Assembly (NCBI GenBank): GCA_020629815.1
Contig: JAHDCN010000004.1
Span: 1-29,147 of the forward strand
Length of the DNA stretch: 29,147 bases
Reading direction: 5' to 3'
Origin: Verrucomicrobiota bacterium
Lineage (GTDB): Bacteria > Verrucomicrobiota > Verrucomicrobiia > Verrucomicrobiales > DEV007
The notes under the pieces were generated by a model. The model had not been told where the DNA came from. It did not search any database and saw nothing but the letters and a program-made list of their open reading frames with translations. The translations under genes were made by a program, and so were the position numbers. Positions 8,414 through 16,892 of the stretch are shown here, piece after piece. Positions within the stretch are counted from its first letter, which is position 1. Each line of letters starts with the position of its first letter.

Positions 8414-9447
8414 GCGAGAGCCGGCTCCTTTACATGGACCCAGCAATGAACATGAGGTGCACCCCGAAAGTACCATAGCATTGAGGGGCCCTCAATTTGC
8501 CAGGTATCCCAAATACCGTCTTCTCCAACATCTTCCTTTCTGTAGAACGTCAGATACAACTCTGTGATCTGAGCCTCGATCATTCGAAGTGCTTCCATTC
8601 GGTCTTCCTCTCGAAATGGCAGTAGTAAAGCCTCGATAACACGGAGCAGCTCTTTTCTTTGCTCGGGTGACATATCATACGTCGCCAACCCCTCAAAGCC
8701 TTTGTCGCGCAAACTGACAGTGCGAGTTCCATCTTCTCCACGACTGTTTTCCAAAACTGCTTTCTTTTGCTGGTCAGCCTCCAGCTTCTGATAGAGTTCG
8801 TTTACCTGTTTTGCCTGAAACCAGTAAACGTTCCCCGGGTGTTCCGGCTTTTCGTAATAGCCCCCGGCGGCGTGCCCGTAAAACATCGGCCCTCCAAACG
8901 CAGTGCCCGGCTGGGCATTCCCATCACAGCGGCGGGTGCAATGTCTTCCAGTAAACACAAATTCTACCTTGTCCAGGTTGGGTGTTGCAAAAATAGCGAT
9001 CGAAGCCGTAGCAAATACGTCGTCGGGCGTCTTTGCTTTGCTGGTCTTATTGTCGTGAACAAACTGATCCCAGGTCTTATTTCGGAACTCCGGGCTGTGA
9101 AGGCTCATAAAAATTTCCCGGATCAGCAGTTGCTGGCTTCGGTCAAAAAGGTCCCCTACCCGCTCGTCTATAATATGCCAGCTGCTCTCCACTCGACTTC
9201 GAAGAGGATGGTCGTAGGGTTTTACGACTTTATTTTTTTGATGCTCACTCAAGCTTTCATAGAGTCGCAGAACCAACATCTCTGAACGAGGAAGAGCATT
9301 GGCATCCCGTGAACCTGCTTCGTTTGCGACAATTGTAGAAAATCCTGTCAAAATGGAGCTTCCTACGACCGTATGAGAGGCCCCTGCCAAAAAAGTTCTA
9401 CGTGTTTGTATGTCTGAAGATAGCTCCGTAGAGAGAGTCTCGGCCAT
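8410..9447 (-). CDS. DUF3500 family protein with Tat signal
   Basis: The 345-residue protein has a twin-arginine export signal near the N-terminus (TRRTFLAG, arginines at 16-17, then a weakly hydrophobic stretch), so it is probably exported folded and may carry a cofactor or metal. The body matches DUF3500 as I know it from Planctomycetes and Verrucomicrobia: FTGRHCTRRCDGN, AFGGPMFYGHAAGG, HPGNVYWFQA and, at the C-terminus, LWYFRGAPHVHCWVHV with a HxHxWxH cluster that could bind metal. The biochemical function of DUF3500 is not established. The gene is transcribed alone, converges on panB, and diverges from rho across a 326-base gap. Confidence 0.85.
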   Translation of the reverse strand: MAETLSTELSSDIQTRRTFLAGASHTVVGSSILTGFSTIVANEAGSRDANALPRSEMLVLRLYESLSEHQKNKVVKPYDHPLRSRVESSWHIIDERVGDLFDRSQQLLIREIFMSLHSPEFRNKTWDQFVHDNKTSKAKTPDDVFATASIAIFATPNLDKVEFVFTGRHCTRRCDGNAQPGTAFGGPMFYGHAAGGYYEKPEHPGNVYWFQAKQVNELYQKLEADQQKKAVLENSRGEDGTRTVSLRDKGFEGLATYDMSPEQRKELLRVIEALLLPFREEDRMEALRMIEAQITELYLTFYRKEDVGEDGIWDTWQIEGPSMLWYFRGAPHVHCWVHVKEPALA

Positions 9448-9773
9448 GGCGGAAACGTTACCATTTCCGACTCAACAAACCAGAAAATTTTAGCAGACTA
9501 CGCATGTTACCATGGAGAAAAAACACTTGCGCTTATGCGAAAGCAAGCACATCCTTACGAAGTCCCGGGAGCCTTGGTCTGGCATTCGCCTGATTCTATT
9601 GCGACTTCCATAACGGCTGTAAAATTTCGCCGGGACTAACTTGCGCGAGCGTAAGTAAATCAATTCGGCAATCGTTTGCCTATTTCCTATTTTCTCAAGA
9701 TTTTATCGTCCAACACCCGATTTGGTGTCTTGATCGATCCCCCCAAAAAAGCGATCTACCACCGTTTTCCTCG
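9448..9773 (+). promoter_or_regulatory. Structured leader region upstream of rho
   Basis: This 326-base gap between two divergent genes must hold both promoters. It contains a paired set of inverted repeats: AGTCCCGG (9561-9568) with CCGGGACT (9630-9637), enclosed by CTTACG (9554-9559) with CGTAAG (9650-9655). These could fold into one long-range stem with a 12-base internal bulge. Two short overlapping frames of 33-34 codons start at 9512 and 9535. I recognise neither. Known rho genes are often autoregulated in their leaders, so attenuation is a reasonable guess, not a demonstrated fact. Confidence 0.4.
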
Positions 9774-11204
9774 ATGAGCGAAGAAACTGTTAAATTTCAA
9801 TTTATTCCTGCGAAAGAAAAGAAGTCGTCTCCCGGCGAAGTTCCAGGTGACTCTTCGCAGCAAGAACTCCCTCTTGAGGAAACAAAAGGTCAGCGAAAAC
9901 CGAAGCTGAAAAAACCTTCAGGTAAATCCGCAGTGAGAAAGACAGGTTCAAAGAAGGAACCCAAAAAGAAAAGATCGCCTGAAGAGATTAAAAAAGCACG
10001 GGAGGAAGCCAAAAAGAAACGGGAAGAGGCTAGGAAGAAGAAGCGCGAAGAAGAGGCTGCCATCCTCGACGCTGCACCTCCACTTGAAATCGAAGGTCTT
10101 GTCGAGATTTCTCCGAAAGGATTCGGGTTTTTACGAGATCGGGGTAGAAATTTTCAGCAGTCGCCGAAAGACGATGTCTTTATCACTCCTGAAGTAGTCC
10201 GCTCGTACAGTCTGCGTGACGGCATGTGGGTGAAGTGTGTATCCAAGCAAGGTGTCAGGGGTCCGCAGCTGGTAGAGTTGCTCGAAATCAACGGCAAAGA
10301 GCCTGAGGAATATCAAAGTCTTCCCTATTTTGAAGAGCTAACTGCGATCAACCCGAATAAAGCCTTTAAGTTGGAAACTACCCCGACTCGAACCACAACA
10401 AGAGTTATCGACATGTTGGCTCCGATCGGTCGTGGTCAGCGGGGATTAATCGTGGCTCCTCCAAGAACCGGAAAAACAACCTTGCTCCATCATATCGCGG
10501 AAGCGATGGAAGAGAATTACGAGGAAGAGGTTCATCTGATTATTTTGTTGGTCGATGAGCGACCCGAAGAGGTAACTGACTTTAAGCGTTCTTTTCCGAA
10601 TGCGGAGATATTCTCCAGCTCAAACGATGCGCACGCGAAAGATCATACCAGAATCGCTTTGCTGGCAATTGAGCGAGCTAAACGCTTGGTAGAGGCCGGT
10701 GAACATGTGTTCGTTTTAATGGACTCCATTACCCGTCTGGCCCGGGCTTTTAACTCAGCTATGCGAGGAGGAAAACGTGGCGTCGCAAGCGGCGGTCTGG
10801 TTGTTGGTGCATTGGAGATACCGCGAAGAATTTTTGCCGCTGCAAGAAACACCCGGGAAGCGGGCTCGCTTACAATTGTTGCAACAGCATTGATTCAGAC
10901 TAACAGCAAGGCTGACGATGCGATCTTTCAGGAGTTCAAAGGTACCGGCAATATGGAGCTAGTACTGGACCGTCAAATCGCTCAAAACTACGTCTATCCT
11001 GCGGTTGATATTCATAAATCCGGAACCCGAAGGGAAGAGCTGCTCCTTCCACCTCACGTTCTCGAGAAGGTTTACGTTTTGAGACGCGGGCTTGGGGGCT
11101 ATAAGCCGGTTGATGGTATGGAATGGCTTCTAAAATGTATGGAGCGTTACGAATCCAACGCTCAGATGCTTATGGAAATTAAGATTTCCGCATCAGCCTT
11201 TTAG
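9774..11204 (+). CDS. rho: Transcription termination factor Rho
   Basis: The 476-residue hexameric RNA helicase ends transcripts by ATP-driven translocation on nascent RNA. The cold-shock-type RNA-binding domain starts near residue 104 (EIEGLVEISPKGFGFLRD). The ATPase core shows the Walker A APPRTGKT at 228-235, LLVDERPEEVTDF, the Walker B region VLMDSITRLARAFN around D317 and EFKGTGNMELVLDR. Instead of the usual small helical Rho_N domain, residues 1-100 are a Lys/Glu-rich, low-complexity extension (for example AREEAKKKREEARKKKREEE). The Q-loop region reads GGKRGVASGGLVVGALEIP, longer than and different from the common SGGVD pattern. The start codon is the first ATG after the leader. DUF4112 and a radical SAM gene follow on the same strand. 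Confidence 0.97.
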   Translation: MSEETVKFQFIPAKEKKSSPGEVPGDSSQQELPLEETKGQRKPKLKKPSGKSAVRKTGSKKEPKKKRSPEEIKKAREEAKKKREEARKKKREEEAAILDAAPPLEIEGLVEISPKGFGFLRDRGRNFQQSPKDDVFITPEVVRSYSLRDGMWVKCVSKQGVRGPQLVELLEINGKEPEEYQSLPYFEELTAINPNKAFKLETTPTRTTTRVIDMLAPIGRGQRGLIVAPPRTGKTTLLHHIAEAMEENYEEEVHLIILLVDERPEEVTDFKRSFPNAEIFSSSNDAHAKDHTRIALLAIERAKRLVEAGEHVFVLMDSITRLARAFNSAMRGGKRGVASGGLVVGALEIPRRIFAAARNTREAGSLTIVATALIQTNSKADDAIFQEFKGTGNMELVLDRQIAQNYVYPAVDIHKSGTRREELLLPPHVLEKVYVLRRGLGGYKPVDGMEWLLKCMERYESNAQMLMEIKISASAF

Positions 11205-11215
11205 GTTATCGCAGA

Positions 11216-11740
11216 ATGAACGAGGCTGGAGAGCAGAATTCGAAAGAAAACGATCTTAAAGGCGTTCTGCGCGAGAGAGCGAAAAGCTCAAAGCGTATAT
11301 CCTGGCTGCTCGACGAGTGTATCCGGATTCCCGGAACGCAAATCAGGTTCGGTCTTGATCCGATTATTGGTTTGATTCCCTGGGGTGGCGAAACGATTGC
11401 GACCCTCATGGGTGCGACTGTTTTAGGAGAGGCGACGAAAAAAGGAATCCCCTTCAAAACGCTGCTTCGTATGGGTGCTAACATGATTGTAAATGCGGGA
11501 GTTGGCACCATACCCGTGATTGGCGACTTATTTTCTGCGTGGTTCAAGTCGAACAGTAAAAACTACAGAATGCTCAATGAGTTTCTGGATAGTGAGGATG
11601 GTGCTCAGGCCAGTGGAGGATGGTGGCCGGTGATACTTGTCATAGCGACGGTCGGAATCGTTTTGCTGCTCAATGTTCTCTCTTGGTTCTTCATGTTTGC
11701 TTTCATCCGGGAGATCATCACTACCCTGATGGCTGGCTGA
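11216..11740 (+). CDS. DUF4112 membrane protein
   Basis: The 174-residue protein has the conserved DUF4112 core: LLDECIRIPGTQIRFGLDPI followed by IGLIPWGGE at about residues 35-62, RMGANMIVNAGVGTIPVIGD at about 85-104 and FKSNSKNYRML. A long hydrophobic C-terminal region (about residues 138-172) would span the membrane once or twice. The function of DUF4112 is unknown. The gene begins 11 bases after rho and its stop codon TGA directly abuts the ATG of the next gene, so the two are probably translated in a coupled way. Confidence 0.85.
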   Translation: MNEAGEQNSKENDLKGVLRERAKSSKRISWLLDECIRIPGTQIRFGLDPIIGLIPWGGETIATLMGATVLGEATKKGIPFKTLLRMGANMIVNAGVGTIPVIGDLFSAWFKSNSKNYRMLNEFLDSEDGAQASGGWWPVILVIATVGIVLLLNVLSWFFMFAFIREIITTLMAG

Positions 11741-12727
11741 ATGGATACGATATACGTCGAAAGAGAAGTTCGGGAGCATCCAAGGACAGCAGCAATACTA
11801 AAGCGGTATCCCCGCTCTACTATTATCGACTGCGACGTTTACACGGAAGTATTCAACCCTCACCAACAGAACTTCCGGCTACAAAAGAAGCGTCCATCAC
11901 TGATTCTGGCAAAGAAACATGGCAGGAAAGTCCTGCCGACACCCTCGAGTTACTCAATCGGGCGGAAGGAGAACTTCTACTTCAGCCATATGCTGAATTG
12001 CCTGTATGATTGCAGATACTGCTTCCTACAGGGGATGTTTCGATCCGCAAACTATGTCTCGTTTGTAAACTTCGAGGATTTTCAAATTGAGATTAATGAA
12101 GCGATCCTGGAAGCAAATGGTCCGGTCTGCTTCTTTTCCGGCTACGACTGTGATTCTCTTGTGTTTGAGAGCCTGACAAACTTTGCAGCGGAGTTTGTTC
12201 CCTTTTTTCAACAGCGACCGGAAGTGGAGCTCGAGTTGCGCACGAAAAGCCTGAATACATCCGTTCTCGAGAACTTTACCCCCTCCCCAAACATCATCAC
12301 TGCTTTTACCCTTTCTCCTGGGGTAATTAGCCGGGAAGTTGAAATCGGTGCTCCGCCTCTGGAGCAGAGACTTAACAGGGTTAGGTCGTTGACCCAACAG
12401 GGTTGGATGGTCGGATTACGATTGGACCCTCTGCTGCCGTGGCCAAAGTTCGAGAAAGTCTATGGGGAGTTTCTTGATAAAATTTTGGCTAGCCTCCCCT
12501 CTTCCTCGATCCATTCAGTGACATTGGGGTCGATGAGATTTCCTAAATCAATGTATGAGCGCATCGTCAAATTATACCCGCACGATCCTCTGTTTGCCCT
12601 TGAAGAAATGGAGTTGCAGAGTGGACAAATGAGCTACCCGCGGGAGATTGAAGAGCAATTGTCAGGTTTTGTAGAAGGCAGATTGAACCAACATCTGCCA
12701 GCAGAAAAGATTTTCCGCCAGACCTAA
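11741..12727 (+). CDS. Spore-photoproduct-lyase-like radical SAM protein
   Basis: The 328-residue protein resembles the spore photoproduct lyase (SPL) family, which uses an iron-sulfur cluster and S-adenosylmethionine to reverse the UV thymine lesion of spores. The cluster motif CLYDCRYCFLQG (C87, C91, C94) has the CxxxCxxC spacing, and the Leu-Gln after it is typical of SPL. C137, in FSGYDCDSL, lies 43 residues beyond C94, the spacing I recall between C98 and the hydrogen-donor C141 of the Bacillus enzyme. Nothing here suggests sporulation, so the substrate may be another lesion or an unrelated molecule. Its ATG abuts the DUF4112 stop, and it converges on the LptF/G gene with nine bases between the stops. 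Confidence 0.8.
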   Translation: MDTIYVEREVREHPRTAAILKRYPRSTIIDCDVYTEVFNPHQQNFRLQKKRPSLILAKKHGRKVLPTPSSYSIGRKENFYFSHMLNCLYDCRYCFLQGMFRSANYVSFVNFEDFQIEINEAILEANGPVCFFSGYDCDSLVFESLTNFAAEFVPFFQQRPEVELELRTKSLNTSVLENFTPSPNIITAFTLSPGVISREVEIGAPPLEQRLNRVRSLTQQGWMVGLRLDPLLPWPKFEKVYGEFLDKILASLPSSSIHSVTLGSMRFPKSMYERIVKLYPHDPLFALEEMELQSGQMSYPREIEEQLSGFVEGRLNQHLPAEKIFRQT

Positions 12728-12736
12728 GGGAATCCA

Positions 12737-13858
12737 CTACTTTCGACTTAGTCGCCAGAACATCACAAGGCCTAACGCGATAATCAGAACGTTCGGAATC
12801 CAGACGAGTAGGTGAGGATACATTTCCTCTTTCTGTTTCATCATCTGAGCAGTAATCAGCAGGACATAATACGTCACGGCAATGCAAAGGCTATAGATGA
12901 ACCCCATGGTAGACTCCCTGCGTTGCGCTGTGATTCCCAGCGGAATGCCAACCAGAGCAAAAGCAATGCAGGAGACTGAGAAGGCGAATCTCGTGCTAAG
13001 CTCGGTCCGATATTCAGAACGCATTTCAGGAGAAACGGCTCGATCTCTGAGTTTCGAAAGCAAGCTCTTTAGTCCAAGGTTTTCAGGCTGATCCTTAACT
13101 TCGTCGCCTTTGCCTTTGTATTTGGCTAAAGAAAAGCCGGTATCAGCATCCTTCATAAAAATCGGCTGGGCCGATTCCATAAAAGAACCATCTTCACCTT
13201 TCACCATTAGGTTCACATGGCTCAACCTCATGAGAAGTTGTGGCTCTTCACCATCAAGATCGACTGAAACCTCAGATGACTGCGCTATTGCAAGAGCTTC
13301 AGGCTCGTCATTCTTCATTTTCACCATCTGAAACTTTTTTAGTTTCCCTTCCTTTTTTTCTGCCCACACCAGATGGCCGGGTAAGTCCTTCATCACCTTC
13401 CCATCTGGAAAAATCAGCATCGGATCTCTTTTGATGTAGTTGATGAGGGTATCTTTCATCCCTTCCATCTCCATCTTTGCCGCAGGAGTAACGGACGCAT
13501 TGATCCAGCCGCAAAGCCCGGTGAAAAAGAGCGATATCCAGGCAATTGGAAGACAGATTCGCCACATGCTTAGCCCAGCCATTCGCATAGAAACGAACTC
13601 GCTATCCGCAGATAATCGTCCAAACACCAGAAGGATTGCGGTTAAGAAAGAAAACGGAACGGCTAAGCTTAGAGAAATGGGTATCACCAGCAAAATGAAC
13701 CGTAGAACGAAAGCCAGGCTCAAATCCGGACGCTTAGCCAACTCCCGTAAAATCTCCTGAAAAACATTCCCTAGCACCAGAATTACAATGATGATCAGGA
13801 TCGCAAATAACGAAGCGACAAAGACTTGTTTGCCTATGTATCGGTCCAGGATCTTCAT
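12737..13858 (-). CDS. LptF/LptG (YjgP/YjgQ) family LPS-export permease
   Basis: The 373-residue protein has the layout of the LPS-transport permeases: three N-terminal membrane segments (about 12-30, 50-79 and 100-119), a soluble periplasmic domain (about 120-285) with the beta-jellyroll pattern, and three C-terminal segments (about 288-309, 316-340 and 349-370). The opening MKILDRYIGKQVFVAS and the motif FGRLSADSEFVSMRMAGLS are strong family signs, the latter near the coupling helix that meets the LptB ATPase. LptF and LptG normally form a heterodimer that extracts lipopolysaccharide from the inner membrane. Only one permease is present here, so whether it is F or G cannot be settled. It diverges from dusB. 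Confidence 0.93.
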   Translation of the reverse strand: MKILDRYIGKQVFVASLFAILIIIVILVLGNVFQEILRELAKRPDLSLAFVLRFILLVIPISLSLAVPFSFLTAILLVFGRLSADSEFVSMRMAGLSMWRICLPIAWISLFFTGLCGWINASVTPAAKMEMEGMKDTLINYIKRDPMLIFPDGKVMKDLPGHLVWAEKKEGKLKKFQMVKMKNDEPEALAIAQSSEVSVDLDGEEPQLLMRLSHVNLMVKGEDGSFMESAQPIFMKDADTGFSLAKYKGKGDEVKDQPENLGLKSLLSKLRDRAVSPEMRSEYRTELSTRFAFSVSCIAFALVGIPLGITAQRRESTMGFIYSLCIAVTYYVLLITAQMMKQKEEMYPHLLVWIPNVLIIALGLVMFWRLSRK

Positions 13859-13959
13859 AGAAGGAAAAGGCGAAAGCTACCGTGTAGCAGAACGTTTGGG
13901 AAACTGAAATTCTTTGAAAATATCCGATTTGCCCTGACTTTTTCGGAAGTTTCAAACTC

Positions 13960-14967
13960 ATGCTTCCCTGGTTCGAAAACGATCAGTTCCCTTTGTATCT
14001 GGCTCCTATGGCCGGCGTAACCGATGTGATCTTTCGGAATATTTGCAAGAAACTGGGCGCTGATGTGATGGTGACTGAATTCGTTTCTGCGGAAGGAATT
14101 ATTCAGGCGGATGACCGGACTCGTAAATACACGGAGTTCGAAGAAACGCAGCGGCCAGTCGGAATTCAACTTTTCGGAGCCGATGGAAAACGAATGGGCG
14201 AGGCAGCCCGCAAAATCATTGATTGGAAGCAGCCCGAGTTCATCGACATCAATTTTGGCTGTCCGGTAAATAAGGTGGTTTCTAAAAATGGAGGCTCATC
14301 GCTTTTGCGGGATTGCCCATTGTTAGAGCAAGTTGCGACCGAAATGGTGAAGGCAGTTGGCGATCGTGTTCCTGTGACTGCAAAGATCCGGATTGGGTGG
14401 GATTTTGATTCGATCAATGGTCCCGAAGTTTGTCGCATTCTTGAAGATTCGGGTATTCAAGCGATCTCGATCCATGGCCGAACCAGATCTCAGGGCTACA
14501 GCGGTGAAGCGGATTGGGATGTTATTGACGAATGCAGCCAGTCTGTCGCCGTTCCTGTAGTGGGAAATGGCGATATATCTTGCGGGGCTGATGTGGAAAA
14601 GCGACGTGCCGAAACTGGCGTTAGCGGTGTAATGATTGGGCGAGCGGCAATGCAGAACCCCTGGGTCTTTCGGGAGGCGAAAGAGTATCTGAAGACTGGA
14701 ACCCAGCCAGAACCAGCGTCTATCGAGGAGAAGTGGGACCTTATTGTTCACCACGCTACCATGTTGGTAGAATCAGGGAAATTTTCTGCGGAAAACTTCG
14801 CTATGCAGTACTTCCGGTCACGATTGATGGCCTACAGCAAAGGCCTGCACCGTGGGAAACACCTTCGCATCAAATTCTCAAAGGTCGCCAGTTTAATCGA
14901 ACTGAAAGCGATAAGGGATGAATACTTTGAACTGTATTCTGCTCAATTTAGCGAACCGGCTCTGTAG
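13960..14967 (+). CDS. dusB: tRNA-dihydrouridine synthase, DusB-like
   Basis: The 335-residue flavoprotein reduces uridine to dihydrouridine in the D loop of tRNA. The TIM-barrel opens with LYLAPMAGVTDVIFR (FMN-binding loop), followed by VTEFVSAEG and QLFGADGKRM. The catalytic motif INFGCPVNKVV supplies Cys101, SIHGRTRSQGY and VVGNGDI contribute to flavin phosphate binding, and MIGRAAMQNPW is a family signature. A helical C-terminal domain (about 245-335) would bind tRNA. The overall pattern and length fit the DusB/NifR3 group best. DusA or DusC is less likely. The gene stands between two minus-strand genes. Confidence 0.95.
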   Translation: MLPWFENDQFPLYLAPMAGVTDVIFRNICKKLGADVMVTEFVSAEGIIQADDRTRKYTEFEETQRPVGIQLFGADGKRMGEAARKIIDWKQPEFIDINFGCPVNKVVSKNGGSSLLRDCPLLEQVATEMVKAVGDRVPVTAKIRIGWDFDSINGPEVCRILEDSGIQAISIHGRTRSQGYSGEADWDVIDECSQSVAVPVVGNGDISCGADVEKRRAETGVSGVMIGRAAMQNPWVFREAKEYLKTGTQPEPASIEEKWDLIVHHATMLVESGKFSAENFAMQYFRSRLMAYSKGLHRGKHLRIKFSKVASLIELKAIRDEYFELYSAQFSEPAL

Positions 14968-14988
14968 CGAGCTTGCTCCATTTTTTAG

Positions 14989-15198
14989 CTACTCTTCAAA
15001 ATGGTGAACAGACTCAATTGCGGGAGAAACATCCGTACTCACATCAGTTGGTGACAACTGCCTGCCACGTTTCGCTAAAATAAAACGAACACCTCTACGG
15101 ATCGTTTCAAAAGCCTCGGGAGAAAGAATCGCAAGGATTGCTCCAAGGATCAAAAATGCCATGGAGAAAAATACGGTGAAAAGATAGACAACAGTCAT
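14989..15198 (-). CDS. Small membrane protein of unknown function
   Basis: A 69-residue frame starts at the ATG at 15198 (a TTG two codons earlier is also possible). It has one long hydrophobic segment (about residues 3-25, TVVYLFTVFFSMAFLILGAI) followed by a basic stretch (RRGVRFILAKRGRQ) and a hydrophilic Ser/Asp/Glu-rich tail. The positive charges after the segment suggest that the tail is cytoplasmic. I recognise no family. It lies alone between dusB (convergent) and yaaA (divergent), and nothing else occupies the strand here, so it is probably real. Confidence 0.55.
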   Translation of the reverse strand: MTVVYLFTVFFSMAFLILGAILAILSPEAFETIRRGVRFILAKRGRQLSPTDVSTDVSPAIESVHHFEE

Positions 15199-15343
15199 GA
15201 GCAAAACTGGCGTTTGAGGAAAATACGGCCAACCTGAACAAATTAATAAAACTTAATAAATTTTCCACAAATATTTTTAAATTTTATTATTTGGTTTTTC
15301 GTTGTGTCGAGTCTTCGGTCGGCTAATTTGAGTTTCAGATTTT

Positions 15344-16126
15344 ATGATTGCTGTGATTTCACCGGCTAAAACGCTGGATTTTGAGAAAGACTGTCCTGCT
15401 CATGAGCCTACCGTGCCTGAATACTTGGACCAATCCTCTAATCTGGTAGGAATCCTCCGAAAGAAGAGTCGAGGCGACTTGATGAGCCTGATGAGCATTA
15501 GCGAGAAGCTTGCTGATCTCAATTTTGATCGCTATCAGAACTGGCAGACTCCTTTCACCGAAGACAATGCCAGGGCTGCTCTGCTTGCGTTCAAGGGCGA
15601 TGTATATACGGGTTTTGAACTTGATGGTTATGGCAAAAAGGAATTCAAGTATGCACAGAAGCATCTTCGCATTCTTTCCGGGCTTTACGGATTGCTGCGT
15701 CCTCTTGATCTTATTCAGCCCTATCGCCTCGAGATGGGCACAAAGCTAAACACTCCTCTTGGAAAGGATCTTTATTCTTTTTGGGGAGATCAGATCACAG
15801 AAGGCCTCAATACATCCCTCAGTAAATCAGGATCTGATGTCTTAGTGAACTTGGCTTCGAAGGAGTATTTCACGTCAGTCCGCAAGCCTGCTTTGAAGGC
15901 CGGGCGAATTATTACGCCTGACTTCAAGGATTGGAAAAATGGGAAATACAAGATCATCAGCTTCTATGCGAAAAAAGCCCGGGGTATGATGTGCGACTTT
16001 ATGACGCAAAATGGAATAACTGATCCCAAAGGGTTGAAAGATTTTCGGACTGCGGGATATTCCTTTAATTCGGAGTTAAGCGAAGGCGACAATTGGGTGT
16101 TTACTCGCAAAGAAGCCTCCTCTTGA
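15344..16126 (+). CDS. yaaA: Peroxide stress protein YaaA (DUF328/UPF0246)
   Basis: The 260-residue protein matches YaaA along its whole length: MIAVISPAKTLDFE at the N-terminus, LMSISEKLADLNFDRYQNW, ALLAFKGDVYTGF, LRILSGLYGLLRPLDLIQPY followed by RLEMGT, LVNLASKEYF, and near the C-terminus KIISFYAKKARGMM and AGYSFN. In E. coli YaaA is induced by OxyR and limits damage from hydrogen peroxide by reducing free iron. The fold has a DNA-binding cantaloupe-like topology. The gene has an AT-rich upstream region (15205-15343) and is followed at 28 bases by a secreted-protein gene. Confidence 0.96.
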   Translation: MIAVISPAKTLDFEKDCPAHEPTVPEYLDQSSNLVGILRKKSRGDLMSLMSISEKLADLNFDRYQNWQTPFTEDNARAALLAFKGDVYTGFELDGYGKKEFKYAQKHLRILSGLYGLLRPLDLIQPYRLEMGTKLNTPLGKDLYSFWGDQITEGLNTSLSKSGSDVLVNLASKEYFTSVRKPALKAGRIITPDFKDWKNGKYKIISFYAKKARGMMCDFMTQNGITDPKGLKDFRTAGYSFNSELSEGDNWVFTRKEASS

Positions 16127-16154
16127 TTCTGACTACTTCCGCATTTCATTCATC

Positions 16155-16874
16155 TTGATCCCGTTTCGCTCATTCCCGATCCGGAGCTTTATTGCCCGGT
16201 TTGCAATCGTTTGTTCACTCGGCCTTGTTGTATCCACGCAAGAAGCACAGGACGCAACCGTTAGCAGCAATCCTTCGGAGTTGATTGTCTCGCAGAGAAC
16301 GCTAACGAATTTTCTAACCGACAAGGTAGCGTTACTTCCATTTGTTAGCAGCTCCGGGGAGAAAATGCCGCTGAGGTCCAGCTTTGTTTTGGAGTCAGCC
16401 GAGTCCCCTTTTGCTGTGATTTGGGATAAAAAGGCGTGCCGGGTCATTGGTGTTGTGAATCTTAGGCCAGCCGCTGAGGCAAAAGCGGAAAGCGAGAAAG
16501 ATTCCGGATCTCCCGAGGAAGATGCCTATGTGTTAAAGGCAGCTGGGCCTTCTGTCTTCTCAGCAAACAGTGGCAGCTCAGTTTTCCCAAAATACTTTGG
16601 CGTCCGAATCGAAGGAGCGACGCCTGTTTTTCTATTTAGCCATGGCCATTTGGCTGTTGAAGAACAATTGTGGCTTGAGGAGGCAGGAACAATTTTGAAG
16701 CAACGCTTTCGCATTTCCAACCAAACGGGAAATGTAAAACTCACCTTCCCAGAGTCATATCGAAAGCGAATCACAGCAAACAAAGGCTCCTGGACCGGCA
16801 ATGTGTTGAGTGTCTCCAAAGAAGACGCAGCAGATCTTGTCCTCTCCTACCAATTGAAAGAACCCACATCCTAA
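16155..16874 (+). CDS. Secreted protein resembling a domain of large PVC cytochrome/propeller proteins
   Basis: The 239-residue frame begins with TTG at 16155. No ATG is available before residue 70, and the TTG gives a good signal peptide (Arg-rich start, core FAIVCSLGLVV). The mature part, with PLRSSFVLESAESPFAVIWD, PKYFGVRIEGATPVFLFSHG and KLTFPESYRKRI, resembles a beta-rich domain that in Planctomycetes and Verrucomicrobia is found inside large secreted proteins with cytochrome c or propeller domains. Here it is a separate small protein. No haem motif (CxxCH) is present. It sits between yaaA and a propeller-like gene, 18 bases upstream of the latter, and the two are probably one unit. The function is unknown. 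Confidence 0.65.
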   Translation: MIPFRSFPIRSFIARFAIVCSLGLVVSTQEAQDATVSSNPSELIVSQRTLTNFLTDKVALLPFVSSSGEKMPLRSSFVLESAESPFAVIWDKKACRVIGVVNLRPAAEAKAESEKDSGSPEEDAYVLKAAGPSVFSANSGSSVFPKYFGVRIEGATPVFLFSHGHLAVEEQLWLEEAGTILKQRFRISNQTGNVKLTFPESYRKRITANKGSWTGNVLSVSKEDAADLVLSYQLKEPTS

Positions 16875-16889
16875 ATCCTGCCAGGATTT
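16873..16889. repeat. Short palindrome over stop codon and ribosome-binding site
   Basis: AAATCCTG (16873-16880) and CAGGATTT (16882-16889) flank a single C. The palindrome covers the end of the stop codon of the gene before and the AGGA ribosome-binding site of the gene starting at 16893. As RNA, AAATCC and GGATTT could pair across a five-base loop and partly hide the site. Confidence 0.4.
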
Positions 16890-16892
16890 ATC

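Noticed and set aside
8767..9285. Plus-strand open frame of 172 codons
   Set aside because: It lies entirely antisense to the DUF3500 gene, whose conserved motifs run through the whole region, and it resembles no protein.
9512..9639. Two overlapping 33-34-codon frames before rho as real genes
   Set aside because: Neither has a clear ribosome-binding site or recognisable similarity. They are mentioned only as possible leader peptides.
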